Assembly: GCF_022647665.1 (NCBI RefSeq)
Contig: NZ_CP071872.1
Coordinates: 7,006,001-7,070,000 of the forward strand
From: Streptomyces formicae
Lineage (GTDB): Bacteria; Actinomycetota; Actinomycetes; Streptomycetales; Streptomycetaceae
Length of the DNA: 64,000 nucleotides
Reading direction: 5' to 3'
A program made the translations under genes and the position numbers. The notes under the pieces were generated by a model. It had not been told where the DNA came from and made no database searches. It saw only the letters and a program-made list of their open reading frames with translations. Within the stretch, counting starts at the first letter, position 1, and each line of letters starts with the position of its first letter. Shown piece by piece: positions 1 through 7,853 of this stretch.

Positions 1-765
1 GCGCCGAACGACATGGAGTGGGTGGGACTGCGCAACTTCAGCAGGCTGCTGGAGGACGAGTTCTTCTGGAACGCGCTGCAGAACACCGTCACCATCGGGC
101 TGATCTCCACCGTGCCGCAGCTGCTCATGGCGCTCGGCCTCGCGCATCTGCTCAACTACCGGCTGCGCGGCTCGATGTTCTTCCGGGTCGCCGTCCTCAC
201 TCCGTACGCGACGTCGGTGGCCGCGGCGACCCTCGTCTTCGTGCTGCTCTTCGGACGCGACTACGGGATGATCAACTGGGCGCTGGGGCTGGCCGGTATC
301 GACGCCGTCGACTGGCAGAACGGCACCTGGACCTCACAGATCGCGGTCTCCACGATCGTCATCTGGCGCTGGACGGGCTACAACGCGCTGATCTACCTCG
401 CGGCGATGCAGTCGATACCCGACGACCTGTACGAGTCGGCGGCGCTCGACGGGGCCTCACGCTGGCAGCAGTTCGTGCATGTGACCGTCCCGTCGCTGCG
501 GCCGACCATCCTCTTCACCTGTGTGGTGTCGACGATCGGCGCCACCCAGCTGTTCGGCGAACCACTGCTGTACAACGGGGCCGCGGGCGCGACAGGGGGC
601 GCGGAGCACCAGTTCCAGACGCTCGGGCTCTATCTGTACGAGCAGGGCTGGGTGAACCTGCATCTCGGCCGGGCCTCGGCGATCGCCTGGGCGATGTTCC
701 TGATCCTGCTGGTGATCGGCGCCGTGAACTGGCTGCTCGTCCGCCGGCTCCGCAAGAGCGTGTAG
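1..765 (+). CDS. cebF: Sugar ABC transporter permease, CebF-like (5' end missing)
   Basis: Inner-membrane subunit of a carbohydrate importer of the MalF/CebF class. The reading frame is open to the first base of the window, and the visible 254 codons are shorter than the usual 290-310 aa, so the N-terminus lies outside. Several hydrophobic helices are present. The EAA loop that docks the ATPase is recognisable (YESAALDGASRWQQF, near residue 142 from the first in-frame Met). It is followed after 9 bases by a second permease and then by a GH1 beta-glucosidase, the arrangement of the cello-oligosaccharide locus cebEFG-bglC. No ATPase gene is nearby, consistent with use of the shared MsiK ATPase encoded elsewhere (family knowledge). 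Substrate assignment rests on the neighbours. Confidence 0.85.
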   Translation, partial: APNDMEWVGLRNFSRLLEDEFFWNALQNTVTIGLISTVPQLLMALGLAHLLNYRLRGSMFFRVAVLTPYATSVAAATLVFVLLFGRDYGMINWALGLAGIDAVDWQNGTWTSQIAVSTIVIWRWTGYNALIYLAAMQSIPDDLYESAALDGASRWQQFVHVTVPSLRPTILFTCVVSTIGATQLFGEPLLYNGAAGATGGAEHQFQTLGLYLYEQGWVNLHLGRASAIAWAMFLILLVIGAVNWLLVRRLRKSV

Positions 766-774
766 GGGGCTGAT

Positions 775-1656
775 GTGCTGACGACGATGACGACGACCAC
801 GGCGCCACCGCGCCGCGGGCGCAAGGGGGCCGGGCGGCAGCTGCACGGCGGGAAGATCACCTACGCGGTCCTGGTCCTGTTCACCGTGGGCTCGCTCTTT
901 CCCCTGGTGTGGACGGCGATCGCGGCGTCCCGCACCAGCGGCCGGCTCGCGCAGACTCCCCCGCCCTTCTGGTTCGGCGGCAATCTCTTCCGGAACCTGG
1001 AGATCGCCTGGACCGATGCCAACATGGGCACGGCGCTGCTCAACACCACTGTGGTCGCGGGGTCGGTCGCGGCCGGCACGGTGTTCTTCTCCACGCTCGC
1101 CGGCTTCGCCTTCGCCAAACTCCGCTTCCGCTTCAAGAACCTCCTCCTGCTGCTCGTGATCGGCACGATGATGGTCCCTCCGCAGCTCAGCGTCGTACCG
1201 CTGTACATGGTGATCGCCGAGCTGTCCTGGACGGACCAGTTGCAGTCGGTCATCCTGCCCACCCTCGTCAGTGCCTTCGGCGTGTTCTTCATGCGCCAGT
1301 ACCTGAGCGAGGCGCTCCCGACCGAGCTGATCGAGGCGGCCCGGGTCGACGGGGCGAGCAGCTGGCGCGTGGTCTGGCACGTCGTCTTCCCGGCGGCGCG
1401 GCCCGCGATGGCGGTCCTCGGCATGCTGACCTTCGTGATGGCCTGGAACGACTTCTTCTGGCCGATCATCGCGCTGACCCAGAACGGCAGCCCCACCGTG
1501 CAGGTGGCGCTGACCGGGCTCGGCCGCGGCTACATCCCCGACCAGTCGGTGATCATGGCCGGTGCGCTGCTGGGCACCCTGCCGCTGCTCATCGCCTTCG
1601 TGGTCTTCGGCAAGCAGATCGTCGGCGGGATCATGCAGGGCGCGGTCAAGGGCTGA
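775..1656 (+). CDS. cebG: Sugar ABC transporter permease, CebG-like
   Basis: Second inner-membrane permease of the importer, 293 aa, MalG/CebG class. The GTG start at 775 has the purine-rich AGGGGG about 5 bases upstream, and the gene begins 9 bases after the upstream permease, so the two are co-transcribed. The EAA motif is clear (LIEAARVDGASSWRVVWHV, about residues 185-203). The N-terminal cytoplasmic tail is basic and is followed by the first helix around residue 30. With CebF it should form the channel for cellobiose and cellotriose, which the beta-glucosidase encoded just downstream would hydrolyse in the cytoplasm. Cellobiose specificity is inferred from context. Confidence 0.85.
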   Translation: MLTTMTTTTAPPRRGRKGAGRQLHGGKITYAVLVLFTVGSLFPLVWTAIAASRTSGRLAQTPPPFWFGGNLFRNLEIAWTDANMGTALLNTTVVAGSVAAGTVFFSTLAGFAFAKLRFRFKNLLLLLVIGTMMVPPQLSVVPLYMVIAELSWTDQLQSVILPTLVSAFGVFFMRQYLSEALPTELIEAARVDGASSWRVVWHVVFPAARPAMAVLGMLTFVMAWNDFFWPIIALTQNGSPTVQVALTGLGRGYIPDQSVIMAGALLGTLPLLIAFVVFGKQIVGGIMQGAVKG

Positions 1657-1699
1657 CATCGCCTCATCTCCTCCTTCCTCCGTATACGTACGCACATGT

Positions 1700-1713
1700 T
1701 GGGAGCACCTCCA
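1700..1713 (+). promoter_or_regulatory. Degenerate CebR-type operator overlapping the bglC ribosome-binding site
   Basis: TGGGAGCACCTCCA matches 11 of 14 positions of the CebR box TGGGAGCGCTCCCA known from Streptomyces cello-oligosaccharide loci. It lies directly in front of bglC. Its GGGAG is also the ribosome-binding site, 7 bases before the ATG, and its last base is the A of that ATG. A repressor bound here would cover the translation start region. The similarity could partly be chance, because a ribosome-binding site contributes the GGGAG. Confidence 0.4.
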
Positions 1714-3176
1714 TGTCCGAGTCCGAGTCCGAGTCCGAGTCCGAGTCCGCGACCGGGTCCGTGTCCGCGTCCGTCAGCTTTCCGCCCGGCTTCCTGTGGG
1801 GCACCGCCACCGCCGCGTACCAGATCGAAGGCGCCGTGCAGGAAAGCGGCCGCACGCCGTCGATCTGGGACACCTTCAGCCGTACACCCGGCAAGGTGGA
1901 GAACGGGGACACGGGCGATGTCGCCGTCGACCACTTCCACCGCAGCGCCGACGACGTCCGGATGATGGCGGACCTCGGCGTCAACGCGTACCGCTTCTCG
2001 GTCTCCTGGTCGCGCGTGCAGCCCACCGGCCGAGGCCCGGCCGTCCAGCGCGGGCTCGACTTCTACCGGGAGCTCGTCGACGACCTGCTGGCGCACGGCA
2101 TCACCCCCGCGCTCACCCTCTACCACTGGGATCTGCCGCAGGAGCTGGAGACCGCGGGCGGCTGGCCCGAGCGGGACACCGCGAGCCGCTTCGCCGACTA
2201 CGCCCGTATCCTCGCCGACGCATTGGGCGACCGCGTCGTGCACTGGATCACGCTCAACGAGCCCTGGTGCAGCGCGTTTCTGGGATACGGCTCCGGCGTC
2301 CACGCCCCCGGCCGCACCGACCCGGTCGCCGCGCTGCGCGCCGCCCACCACCTCAATCTGGGCCACGGACTGGCCGCCCAGGCCCTGCGCGGTGCGCTGC
2401 CCGCCCGCGCGCAGCTCGCCGTGAGCCTCAACCCCAGCGCCGTCAGGGCGAGGACCCAGTCCCCCGCCGATCTGGACGCCCGGCGCAGGATCGACGCGCT
2501 GGCCAACAGGGTCTTCAGCGATCCGATGCTCCACGGCTCGTACCCCGGCGATCTCTTCGAGGACACCGCGCAGCTCACCGACTGGTCGTTCGTCCACGGC
2601 GACGATCTGGCCGTCATCCGCCACCCCCTGGACTGGCTCGGGATCAACTACTACACACCCGCTGTTGTATCAGCGGCCACTGACAGTGACGGCGGGCCCG
2701 CCGAGCGGAACGACGGCCACAACTCCAGCGAGCACTCCCCCTGGCCCTGCGCCGACTCCGTCGCCTTCCACCGGCCGCCGGGCGACGTCACCGACATGGG
2801 CTGGCCGGTCGACCCGACCGGTCTGCACGATCTGCTGATGCGCTACAGCCGCGAGGCGCCGGGCCTGCCGCTGATGGTGACCGAGAACGGCGCGGCGTAC
2901 CCCGACAAGCCGGCCGCCGACGGCAGCGTCCACGACCCCGAGCGGATCGCCTACCTGCACGCCCATCTCGCCGCCGTCCACCGGGCGATCGCCGACGGCG
3001 CCGATGTCCGCGGGTACTTCCTGTGGTCCCTGATGGACAACTTCGAGTGGGCGTACGGCTACGGCAAGCGCTTCGGCGCGGTGTACGTCGACTACGAGTC
3101 CCAGGCCCGCACCCCGAAGTCCAGCGCCCGCTGGTACGGGCAGCTCGCCCGGTCGGGAGTGCTTCCGTCCATGTGA
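1713..3176 (+). CDS. bglC: GH1 beta-glucosidase
   Basis: Retaining family 1 glycosidase of 487 aa, cytoplasmic (no signal peptide), expected to split imported cello-oligosaccharides to glucose. The GH1 N-terminal signature FLWGTATAAYQIEG is at residues 27-40, the acid/base Glu183 in TLNEPW and the nucleophile Glu391 in VTENG. The conserved WSLMDNFEW segment is near the C-terminus. The start was set at the ATG at 1713 because it follows a good GGGAG ribosome-binding site. The first residues are a Ser-Glu dipeptide repeated five times, encoded by a 6-bp tandem repeat, which is unusual for GH1 enzymes. It follows cebG after 56 bases and is probably in the same CebR-controlled transcription unit. 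Confidence 0.93.
   Translation: MSESESESESESATGSVSASVSFPPGFLWGTATAAYQIEGAVQESGRTPSIWDTFSRTPGKVENGDTGDVAVDHFHRSADDVRMMADLGVNAYRFSVSWSRVQPTGRGPAVQRGLDFYRELVDDLLAHGITPALTLYHWDLPQELETAGGWPERDTASRFADYARILADALGDRVVHWITLNEPWCSAFLGYGSGVHAPGRTDPVAALRAAHHLNLGHGLAAQALRGALPARAQLAVSLNPSAVRARTQSPADLDARRRIDALANRVFSDPMLHGSYPGDLFEDTAQLTDWSFVHGDDLAVIRHPLDWLGINYYTPAVVSAATDSDGGPAERNDGHNSSEHSPWPCADSVAFHRPPGDVTDMGWPVDPTGLHDLLMRYSREAPGLPLMVTENGAAYPDKPAADGSVHDPERIAYLHAHLAAVHRAIADGADVRGYFLWSLMDNFEWAYGYGKRFGAVYVDYESQARTPKSSARWYGQLARSGVLPSM
1716..1745 (+). repeat. 6-bp tandem repeat in the bglC 5' end
   Basis: Five perfect copies of TCCGAG immediately after the bglC start codon encode five Ser-Glu dipeptides. The repeat keeps frame whatever its copy number, so slippage would change only the length of the acidic tail. 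Confidence 0.95.
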
Positions 3177-3178
3177 AA

Positions 3179-3222
3179 GCGTGCCCCGGCCGGGGTGGGG
3201 GGGTGGACCGGCCGGGGCACGC
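3179..3222. terminator. Bidirectional stem-loop terminator between bglC and the chitinase gene
   Basis: A perfect 15-bp stem (3179-3193 with 3208-3222) encloses a 14-base loop, starting just after the bglC stop. The neighbouring gene converges on it. No U tract follows, as is common for Streptomyces terminators. Confidence 0.8.
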
Positions 3223-3280
3223 GGCGGGGGGTGGCGGCTGCAGGGAGCGGCTCACCGGAGCAGGGCGGCTGCTCGTGGAC

Positions 3281-3322
3281 GGCTACTTGTAGGCGGCTAC
3301 TTGTAGGCGGCTACTTGTAGGC
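3281..3322 (-). repeat. 14-bp tandem repeat, three copies, spanning the chitinase stop codon
   Basis: Three perfect copies of GGCTACTTGTAGGC lie at 3281-3294, 3295-3308 and 3309-3322. The copy at 3309-3322 encodes the chitinase end Ala-Tyr-Lys-stop. Because 14 is not a multiple of three, the other two copies put the same Ala-Tyr-Lys-stop ending into the other two reading frames. Confidence 0.95.
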
Positions 3323-4834
3323 GGCGAACGCCTTCGTGAAGGCCAGCGGCTCCTGGAGGATCGAGCTGCACGTCGCGTCGGCGCGGTCGACGGCACCCTC
3401 GGCGCACTGCTTGTCCCGGGTCGAGGACCACATCGCCAGCCAGCCGATGCCCTTCGACTTCGCGAAGTCGACCAGCTGGGCCGCGTCGTCGACCCTGAAG
3501 ATCTCGGTCGTGACGTCGTTGACGCCGATCATCGGGGTGACGGCGACGGCCTTCCACGCGGCCGCGTCGGAGAGCCCGAGCACGCCCTTGACCTGCGCCT
3601 GGGTCGCGGTGGCCGCCTGGACGGCGTAGGTGCCCATGTCGCCGCTGTACGCGGGCCCGTAGTCCATCGCCATGATGTTGACGGCGTCGGTCCTGACGCC
3701 GTTCTTCCTGGCGTCGGCGAGCAGGTCGACGCCAGGCTGGGTCAGGCCCTCCGGCATCACGGGCAGCGTGAACGACACGTCCAGGCCGGGGTGTTCCTTC
3801 TGGAGCTGTGCGATGGCCTGCGAGCGGCGGGTGTTGGCGGCGGTGTCCGGGAGGGCCGCGCCCTCGATGTCGAAGTCGACCTTGGTGAGCTCGTAGGCGT
3901 CGATGACCTTGCCGTACGCCGCCGCGAGGTCGCCCGCCGACGAGCAGTTGAGGGCCAGCTCGTGCCCGGCCGCGCCGCCGAAGGAGACCCGGACGTCGCC
4001 GCCCTTGGCGCGCAGGGCGGCTATCTGGGCGGCGACCTCGTCGTCGGCGAGGCCCGTGACACCGCCCCACAGCGGCGCGCAGCCGCCGCCGGAGGTGATG
4101 AAGGCCAGGGTGAAGTCCTTCACGCCGGTCTTGGCCGCAGTGTCGAGCATGTCGTACGCCGGGTGGAGGGAGGTGTCGATGTACGGCGCGAACTTCGCAC
4201 CGCCGGCCGTGGGCTGCGTGGGGGTCCCGGTCGGTGTGGCGGTCTGTGTCGGCGTCGGCGTCGGCGTCGCGGTGGGGCTCGGGCGCTGGGACGGCGACCG
4301 GGTGGGGGTGGGGGTGGCCGTGGGCTGCTCCGTCGGGCGGCCGCTGGGCTGCGGTGTCGCGCCCTCGTCGACCGAGCACACGGACTTGTTGATGAGGCAG
4401 CCGGAGGGGTCGCCGGCCTTGGCGCCCGCCGAACCGCTCGCCGAACCGCCCGCCGTGGTGACGAAGCCGACCGTGACGGATGCTCCGGGAGCCAGCTCCT
4501 TGTTCCAGCTCGCGGGCTTGACGGTGACGTGCCGCCCCTGGACGGTGTGGTCGCCGTTCCAGAGGGAGCCGATCACCGTGCCCGCCGGCAGGTCGAATTC
4601 GAGGGTCCAGCCCGACTGGGCCTTGCCGGTGTCATTCGTGATGACGTACTGACCGGTGTAGCCGCTGTCCCAGGAGCTGGTCCTGGTGTACGCGGCGCCG
4701 ACCGCGGCGGCCTGCGCCGTGCCGGTGAGAGCGAACGCGGCGCCGCCGCTGACGGCGGCGGCCACGACCGCACCGATCGCCTTCGTCCTGCCGCTCGCGG
4801 TGCGCCGGTGCGTACGCGTGCTGCTGCTGCCCAT
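3311..4834 (-). CDS. Secreted chitinase: CBM2, Thr/Pro linker, GH18
   Basis: Extracellular chitinase of 507 aa. It has a Sec signal peptide with twin-Arg-like basic residues ending near TAQA (residue 42), a CBM2-type cellulose/chitin-binding domain at about 44-135, a Thr/Pro-rich linker at about 155-215, and a GH18 barrel from about 220 to the end. The catalytic segment reads KVDFDIEG, so the DxE with the acid Glu is present, while the first Asp of the common DxxDxDxE signature is Thr, as in the ChiA-like GH18 subgroup. The ATG at 4834 begins a typical MGSSSTRTHRR leader. I found no DasR-like box in the 136-bp upstream region. The gene ends inside a triplicated 14-bp repeat. Confidence 0.9.
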   Translation of the reverse strand: MGSSSTRTHRRTASGRTKAIGAVVAAAVSGGAAFALTGTAQAAAVGAAYTRTSSWDSGYTGQYVITNDTGKAQSGWTLEFDLPAGTVIGSLWNGDHTVQGRHVTVKPASWNKELAPGASVTVGFVTTAGGSASGSAGAKAGDPSGCLINKSVCSVDEGATPQPSGRPTEQPTATPTPTRSPSQRPSPTATPTPTPTQTATPTGTPTQPTAGGAKFAPYIDTSLHPAYDMLDTAAKTGVKDFTLAFITSGGGCAPLWGGVTGLADDEVAAQIAALRAKGGDVRVSFGGAAGHELALNCSSAGDLAAAYGKVIDAYELTKVDFDIEGAALPDTAANTRRSQAIAQLQKEHPGLDVSFTLPVMPEGLTQPGVDLLADARKNGVRTDAVNIMAMDYGPAYSGDMGTYAVQAATATQAQVKGVLGLSDAAAWKAVAVTPMIGVNDVTTEIFRVDDAAQLVDFAKSKGIGWLAMWSSTRDKQCAEGAVDRADATCSSILQEPLAFTKAFAAYK

Positions 4835-4970
4835 CGCGTGCCTGCCTCTGTGTTACGGGTTTGGGGGGTGGGGTGCGGCAGCACGCTAGCGGCAGCGGAA
4901 GGGACAATTCCCCTGATCCGGGCGGTGGTCGGGCTTCTTAGGGTGCGCTTAAGGACCGCATCGGCGGCGA

Positions 4971-6380
4971 TTAATGGTTCGCCTTCAGCGGTTGAGACCT
5001 TTCCTTGCGCTTGCGCCGCACCGCCCGGCTGCCACGCCGCGCGGGGCGCGCGGCCGTCCGGCCGCCGAGCCCGATCCAGATGCGGACCTCCGTGCCGCCG
5101 AGCACCGAGTGCCCGATGCGTACGTCACCACCGGTCGACTCGGCGACGCGGCGCACGATGTCCAGCCCGAGCCCCGTCGAGCCGTCCCTGCCACCGCTGT
5201 TGCCGCGCGCCATCGCCGCCTCCGGGTCGGCGATGCCGGGACCCGCGTCCGAGACGAGCACGATCACGGCGTCGTCGCCGTTGTGCACGTCCACCGAGAA
5301 GGCCGTGCCCTCAGGGGTGTGGCGGAAGACGTTGCCGAGCAACGCGTCCAGCGCGGCGGCCAGTTCGGGCCGGGCAACCGGGATGCGCACGGGCCGGTCC
5401 ACACCCGCGAGCCGCACCTTGCGCCCCTCGTCCTCCGCCAGCGCCGACCAGAACTCCATGCGCTCGCGGACGACTTGGGAGACGTCGCAGCCGGCGCCCG
5501 GGCCCGCGGCCTGGGTCTGCGGCTTGGCCTCCCTGGCCGTGCGGATGATGGTGTCGACCTCCCGCTCCAGCTGCTCGACGGCGGCCCGGGTGTGGTCGGC
5601 CGCGGGACCGTCGCCGAGCGAGGCGGCGTTCAGCCGGAGCACGGTCAGCGGGGTGCGCAGCCGGTGCGACAGGTCCGCTGCCAGCTCCCGCTCGTTGGCG
5701 AGCAGTTGCACCACCTGGTCGGCCATGGCGTTGAACGCGATCGCGGCGGACCTGAGCTCCGGGGGCCCCTCCTCCGGGACACGCGCCCCGAGCTTGCCCT
5801 CGCCCAGGTCGTGCGCGGCGCCCGCGAGCCGCTGGGCCGGCTGCACCATCCGTATGCCGAGCCGGTCGGCGACCGCGACCGAGCCGACGACGAGCCCCAC
5901 ACCGACCACCGCGAGGACCAGCCAGGCGGTGGTGACGCCATTGCTCACCTCGCCCTCGGGCACGAACACCTCGACGACCGCGATCTTGCCGGAGCTGAGC
6001 GCCGTCGGCTGGAGCAGCGCGGAACCGCCCGTGACCTCGGTAATCGAGGCCCGGCCCAGGTCCCGGGTGGTGGTGAGGTCCCGTACGGCCGCGCGCCGGG
6101 CGCCGATCTCCAGCTCCTGCCCATTGGTCTCGTCGGAGGCGGGGATGTGCAGCGCCATCCGCCCGGCCGCGCCGGCCTGGGTCGAGGCGACGGCGCGTTC
6201 GAGCTGGTCGCGGTCGGTGGTGATGGAGAGGGTGGGACCGATGGCGGCGGCCTGCCGCTCGGCGTTGGAGAACGCCCGGTCCCTGGCCATCTCCTGGATG
6301 ACGATGCCGAGCGGTATCGCGAAGGCGATCACGACCATGGCCGTGACCGCCAGGGACACCTTGACCAGGGCCCATCTCAT
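4971..6380 (-). CDS. Sensor histidine kinase
   Basis: Membrane histidine kinase of 469 aa. The ATG at 6380 overlaps the stop of the response-regulator gene (ATGA), so the pair is translationally coupled. Features in order: N-terminal helix (residues about 5-28), extracytoplasmic sensor region of roughly 140 aa, second helix, HAMP, H-box LAADLSHRLRTPLTVLRLNA, N-box LLGNVFRHTPEGTAF, and a G-box DAGPGIADPEAA with TGLGLDIV. The C-terminal tail is basic. The ligand is unknown. The chitinase gene lies downstream on the same strand after 136 bp, but control of it by this system is only a possibility. Confidence 0.92.
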   Translation of the reverse strand: MRWALVKVSLAVTAMVVIAFAIPLGIVIQEMARDRAFSNAERQAAAIGPTLSITTDRDQLERAVASTQAGAAGRMALHIPASDETNGQELEIGARRAAVRDLTTTRDLGRASITEVTGGSALLQPTALSSGKIAVVEVFVPEGEVSNGVTTAWLVLAVVGVGLVVGSVAVADRLGIRMVQPAQRLAGAAHDLGEGKLGARVPEEGPPELRSAAIAFNAMADQVVQLLANERELAADLSHRLRTPLTVLRLNAASLGDGPAADHTRAAVEQLEREVDTIIRTAREAKPQTQAAGPGAGCDVSQVVRERMEFWSALAEDEGRKVRLAGVDRPVRIPVARPELAAALDALLGNVFRHTPEGTAFSVDVHNGDDAVIVLVSDAGPGIADPEAAMARGNSGGRDGSTGLGLDIVRRVAESTGGDVRIGHSVLGGTEVRIWIGLGGRTAARPARRGSRAVRRKRKERSQPLKANH

Positions 6381-7066
6381 TGCGGCGGCTCCAGCTTCAC
6401 TCCCACACCCCGAAGAGTGTGCAGATAACGGGGACGGGCGGCGGTCTCCCCCAATTTCCGCCGCAACCAGGACAGATGCACGTCGATGGTCTGGTCGTCG
6501 CCGTACGACTGCTGCCACACCTCGGCAAGCAGCTCCTTGCGCGGCACGACGACGCCGGGCCGCCCGGCGAGGAAGGCGAGCAGATCGAACTCCCGGCGGG
6601 TCAGATCGAGTCGCTCGCCGTCGAGTTCGGCCTGACGCCGCAGCGGGTCGACCGTCAGGCCGCCAACCTGGAGCACGGTGCTGGGCGGCGCCTCACCGGC
6701 GGCCGACCGCGAACGCCGCAGCACGGCGGCCATCCGCGCCGACAGGTGCTCCACCGAGAACGGCTTGGTGAGGTAGTCGTCGGCGCCGTCGTTGAGCAGC
6801 CGCACGATCTCCGTCTCGTCGTCCCGCGCCGTCGCGATGATCACCGGCACGTCGGTGATGCCGCGCAGCATCTTCAGCGCCTCGGCCCCGTCCAGATCGG
6901 GCAGCCCGAGGTCCAGGATGACCACGTCGAAGCGGAAATGAGCCACCTCGCGCAACGCCTCCAGGGCCGTCCCGACGCTCCGTACGGTGTGGGAAGCCTC
7001 GGTCAAGTGCCGGATGAGGGCGGAGCGCACGAACTGGTCGTCCTCGACCACAAGCACACTTGCCAT
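6377..7066 (-). CDS. OmpR/PhoB-family response regulator
   Basis: DNA-binding response regulator of 229 aa paired with the kinase gene that follows it. The receiver domain has acidic-pocket residues in VVEDD (9-10), phospho-acceptor Asp52 in LDLGLPD and the conserved Lys in TKPF. A winged-helix effector domain occupies roughly residues 125-228 (FDLLAFLAGRPG, RKLGE). I place the start at the ATG at 7066; a GTG at 7075 would add three residues, and neither has a strong ribosome-binding site. The promoter must lie in the short gap to the divergent gene at 7166. Confidence 0.93.
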   Translation of the reverse strand: MASVLVVEDDQFVRSALIRHLTEASHTVRSVGTALEALREVAHFRFDVVILDLGLPDLDGAEALKMLRGITDVPVIIATARDDETEIVRLLNDGADDYLTKPFSVEHLSARMAAVLRRSRSAAGEAPPSTVLQVGGLTVDPLRRQAELDGERLDLTRREFDLLAFLAGRPGVVVPRKELLAEVWQQSYGDDQTIDVHLSWLRRKLGETAARPRYLHTLRGVGVKLEPPQ

Positions 7067-7165
7067 GGGCGGCACCGTACGCCATAAGTGCTGCGGCGGT
7101 GAGCGCTGGTGTCATATGCCGCCCCCATGGGACAGGGGTGACGTGCGTGGTGCAGTATGGCCTGA

Positions 7166-7714
7166 ATGCGGAGAGGACTCGTACACGCGATCGCATGGTC
7201 ACTCGCCACCGGCGCGGCCGTCACACTCTCGTGGTGGGGCGTGCACACCGTGATGGCGGGCACGGCGTACGACCGGCCGCGCGCCCTGCCGATCGCGACG
7301 GACGACCGGACCACGCAGGGCGCCCCGCCGCAGTCGTCGTCGACGCGGCACCCCGAGTCCCGGTCCCCATCGGCGACTTCCAGCGCGAAACCGGACAACA
7401 AGCCCGAACCGACGGAGCCTTCGCCGAGCAGCGAGCGGCCGAGCAGCGACAGTCCTTCGACGAGCAGGCGCCCGTCCTCGCCCACACCGTCGGGGAACGT
7501 GAAGAGCTACACGGTCGAGGGCGGCCGGGTCGCCTACGACATCGGGCCCACGTCGGCGGAGCTTGTCTCGGCGACCCCGTCGGGCGGCTGGACGATGCAG
7601 ATCTGGAAGCAGCCCACGTACATCCGCGTGACGTTCTCCCAGAACGGCCGGGAGATCGACGTCTTCTGCACGTGGCACGACACCGCGCCGCGGGTCGAGA
7701 TCGAAGAGCGCTGA
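7166..7714 (+). CDS. Hypothetical secreted or membrane-anchored protein
   Basis: 182-aa protein of unknown function. An N-terminal hydrophobic stretch (about residues 8-32, ending GTAYD) is a signal anchor or signal peptide. A Ser/Pro/Glu-rich linker (about 45-110) follows, then a compact C-terminal domain of about 70 residues with a SYTVEGGRVAYDI start and FCTWHD near the end. Layout and position, divergent from a two-component system, suggest an envelope protein that might be its target or partner. No ribosome-binding site is obvious before the ATG. I do not recognise the domain. Confidence 0.7.
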   Translation: MRRGLVHAIAWSLATGAAVTLSWWGVHTVMAGTAYDRPRALPIATDDRTTQGAPPQSSSTRHPESRSPSATSSAKPDNKPEPTEPSPSSERPSSDSPSTSRRPSSPTPSGNVKSYTVEGGRVAYDIGPTSAELVSATPSGGWTMQIWKQPTYIRVTFSQNGREIDVFCTWHDTAPRVEIEER

Positions 7715-7783
7715 GCGCTGAGCGCTCGGTCGATGCGCGGTGCTCGGCACTCGGTGCGCGGTGCTGGGTACTCGGTGCACGGC

Positions 7784-7836
7784 GCTCGGTGCTCGGTGCT
7801 CGGTGCTCGGTGCTCGGTGCTCGGTGCTCGGTGCTC
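7784..7836. repeat. 7-bp tandem repeat between converging genes
   Basis: Seven perfect copies of GCTCGGT at 7784-7832 are followed by a partial copy. Degenerate copies extend back to about 7716, just after the upstream stop codon. The array fills the junction between two convergent genes. Confidence 0.95.
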
Positions 7837-7853
7837 GCGAGCCGCTGGACCGG

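Noticed and set aside
457..1695. Long minus-strand frame opposite cebFG
   Set aside because: Composition (Glu/Arg/His/Gln-rich) is that of an antisense reading of permease genes; the plus-strand genes carry clear family motifs.
4835..4970. DasR box upstream of the chitinase gene
   Set aside because: No TGGTCT-type half-site was found on either strand in the intergenic region.
7784..7836. Possible CRISPR-like array
   Set aside because: The repeats are 7 bp and directly contiguous with no spacers; this is a simple tandem repeat.
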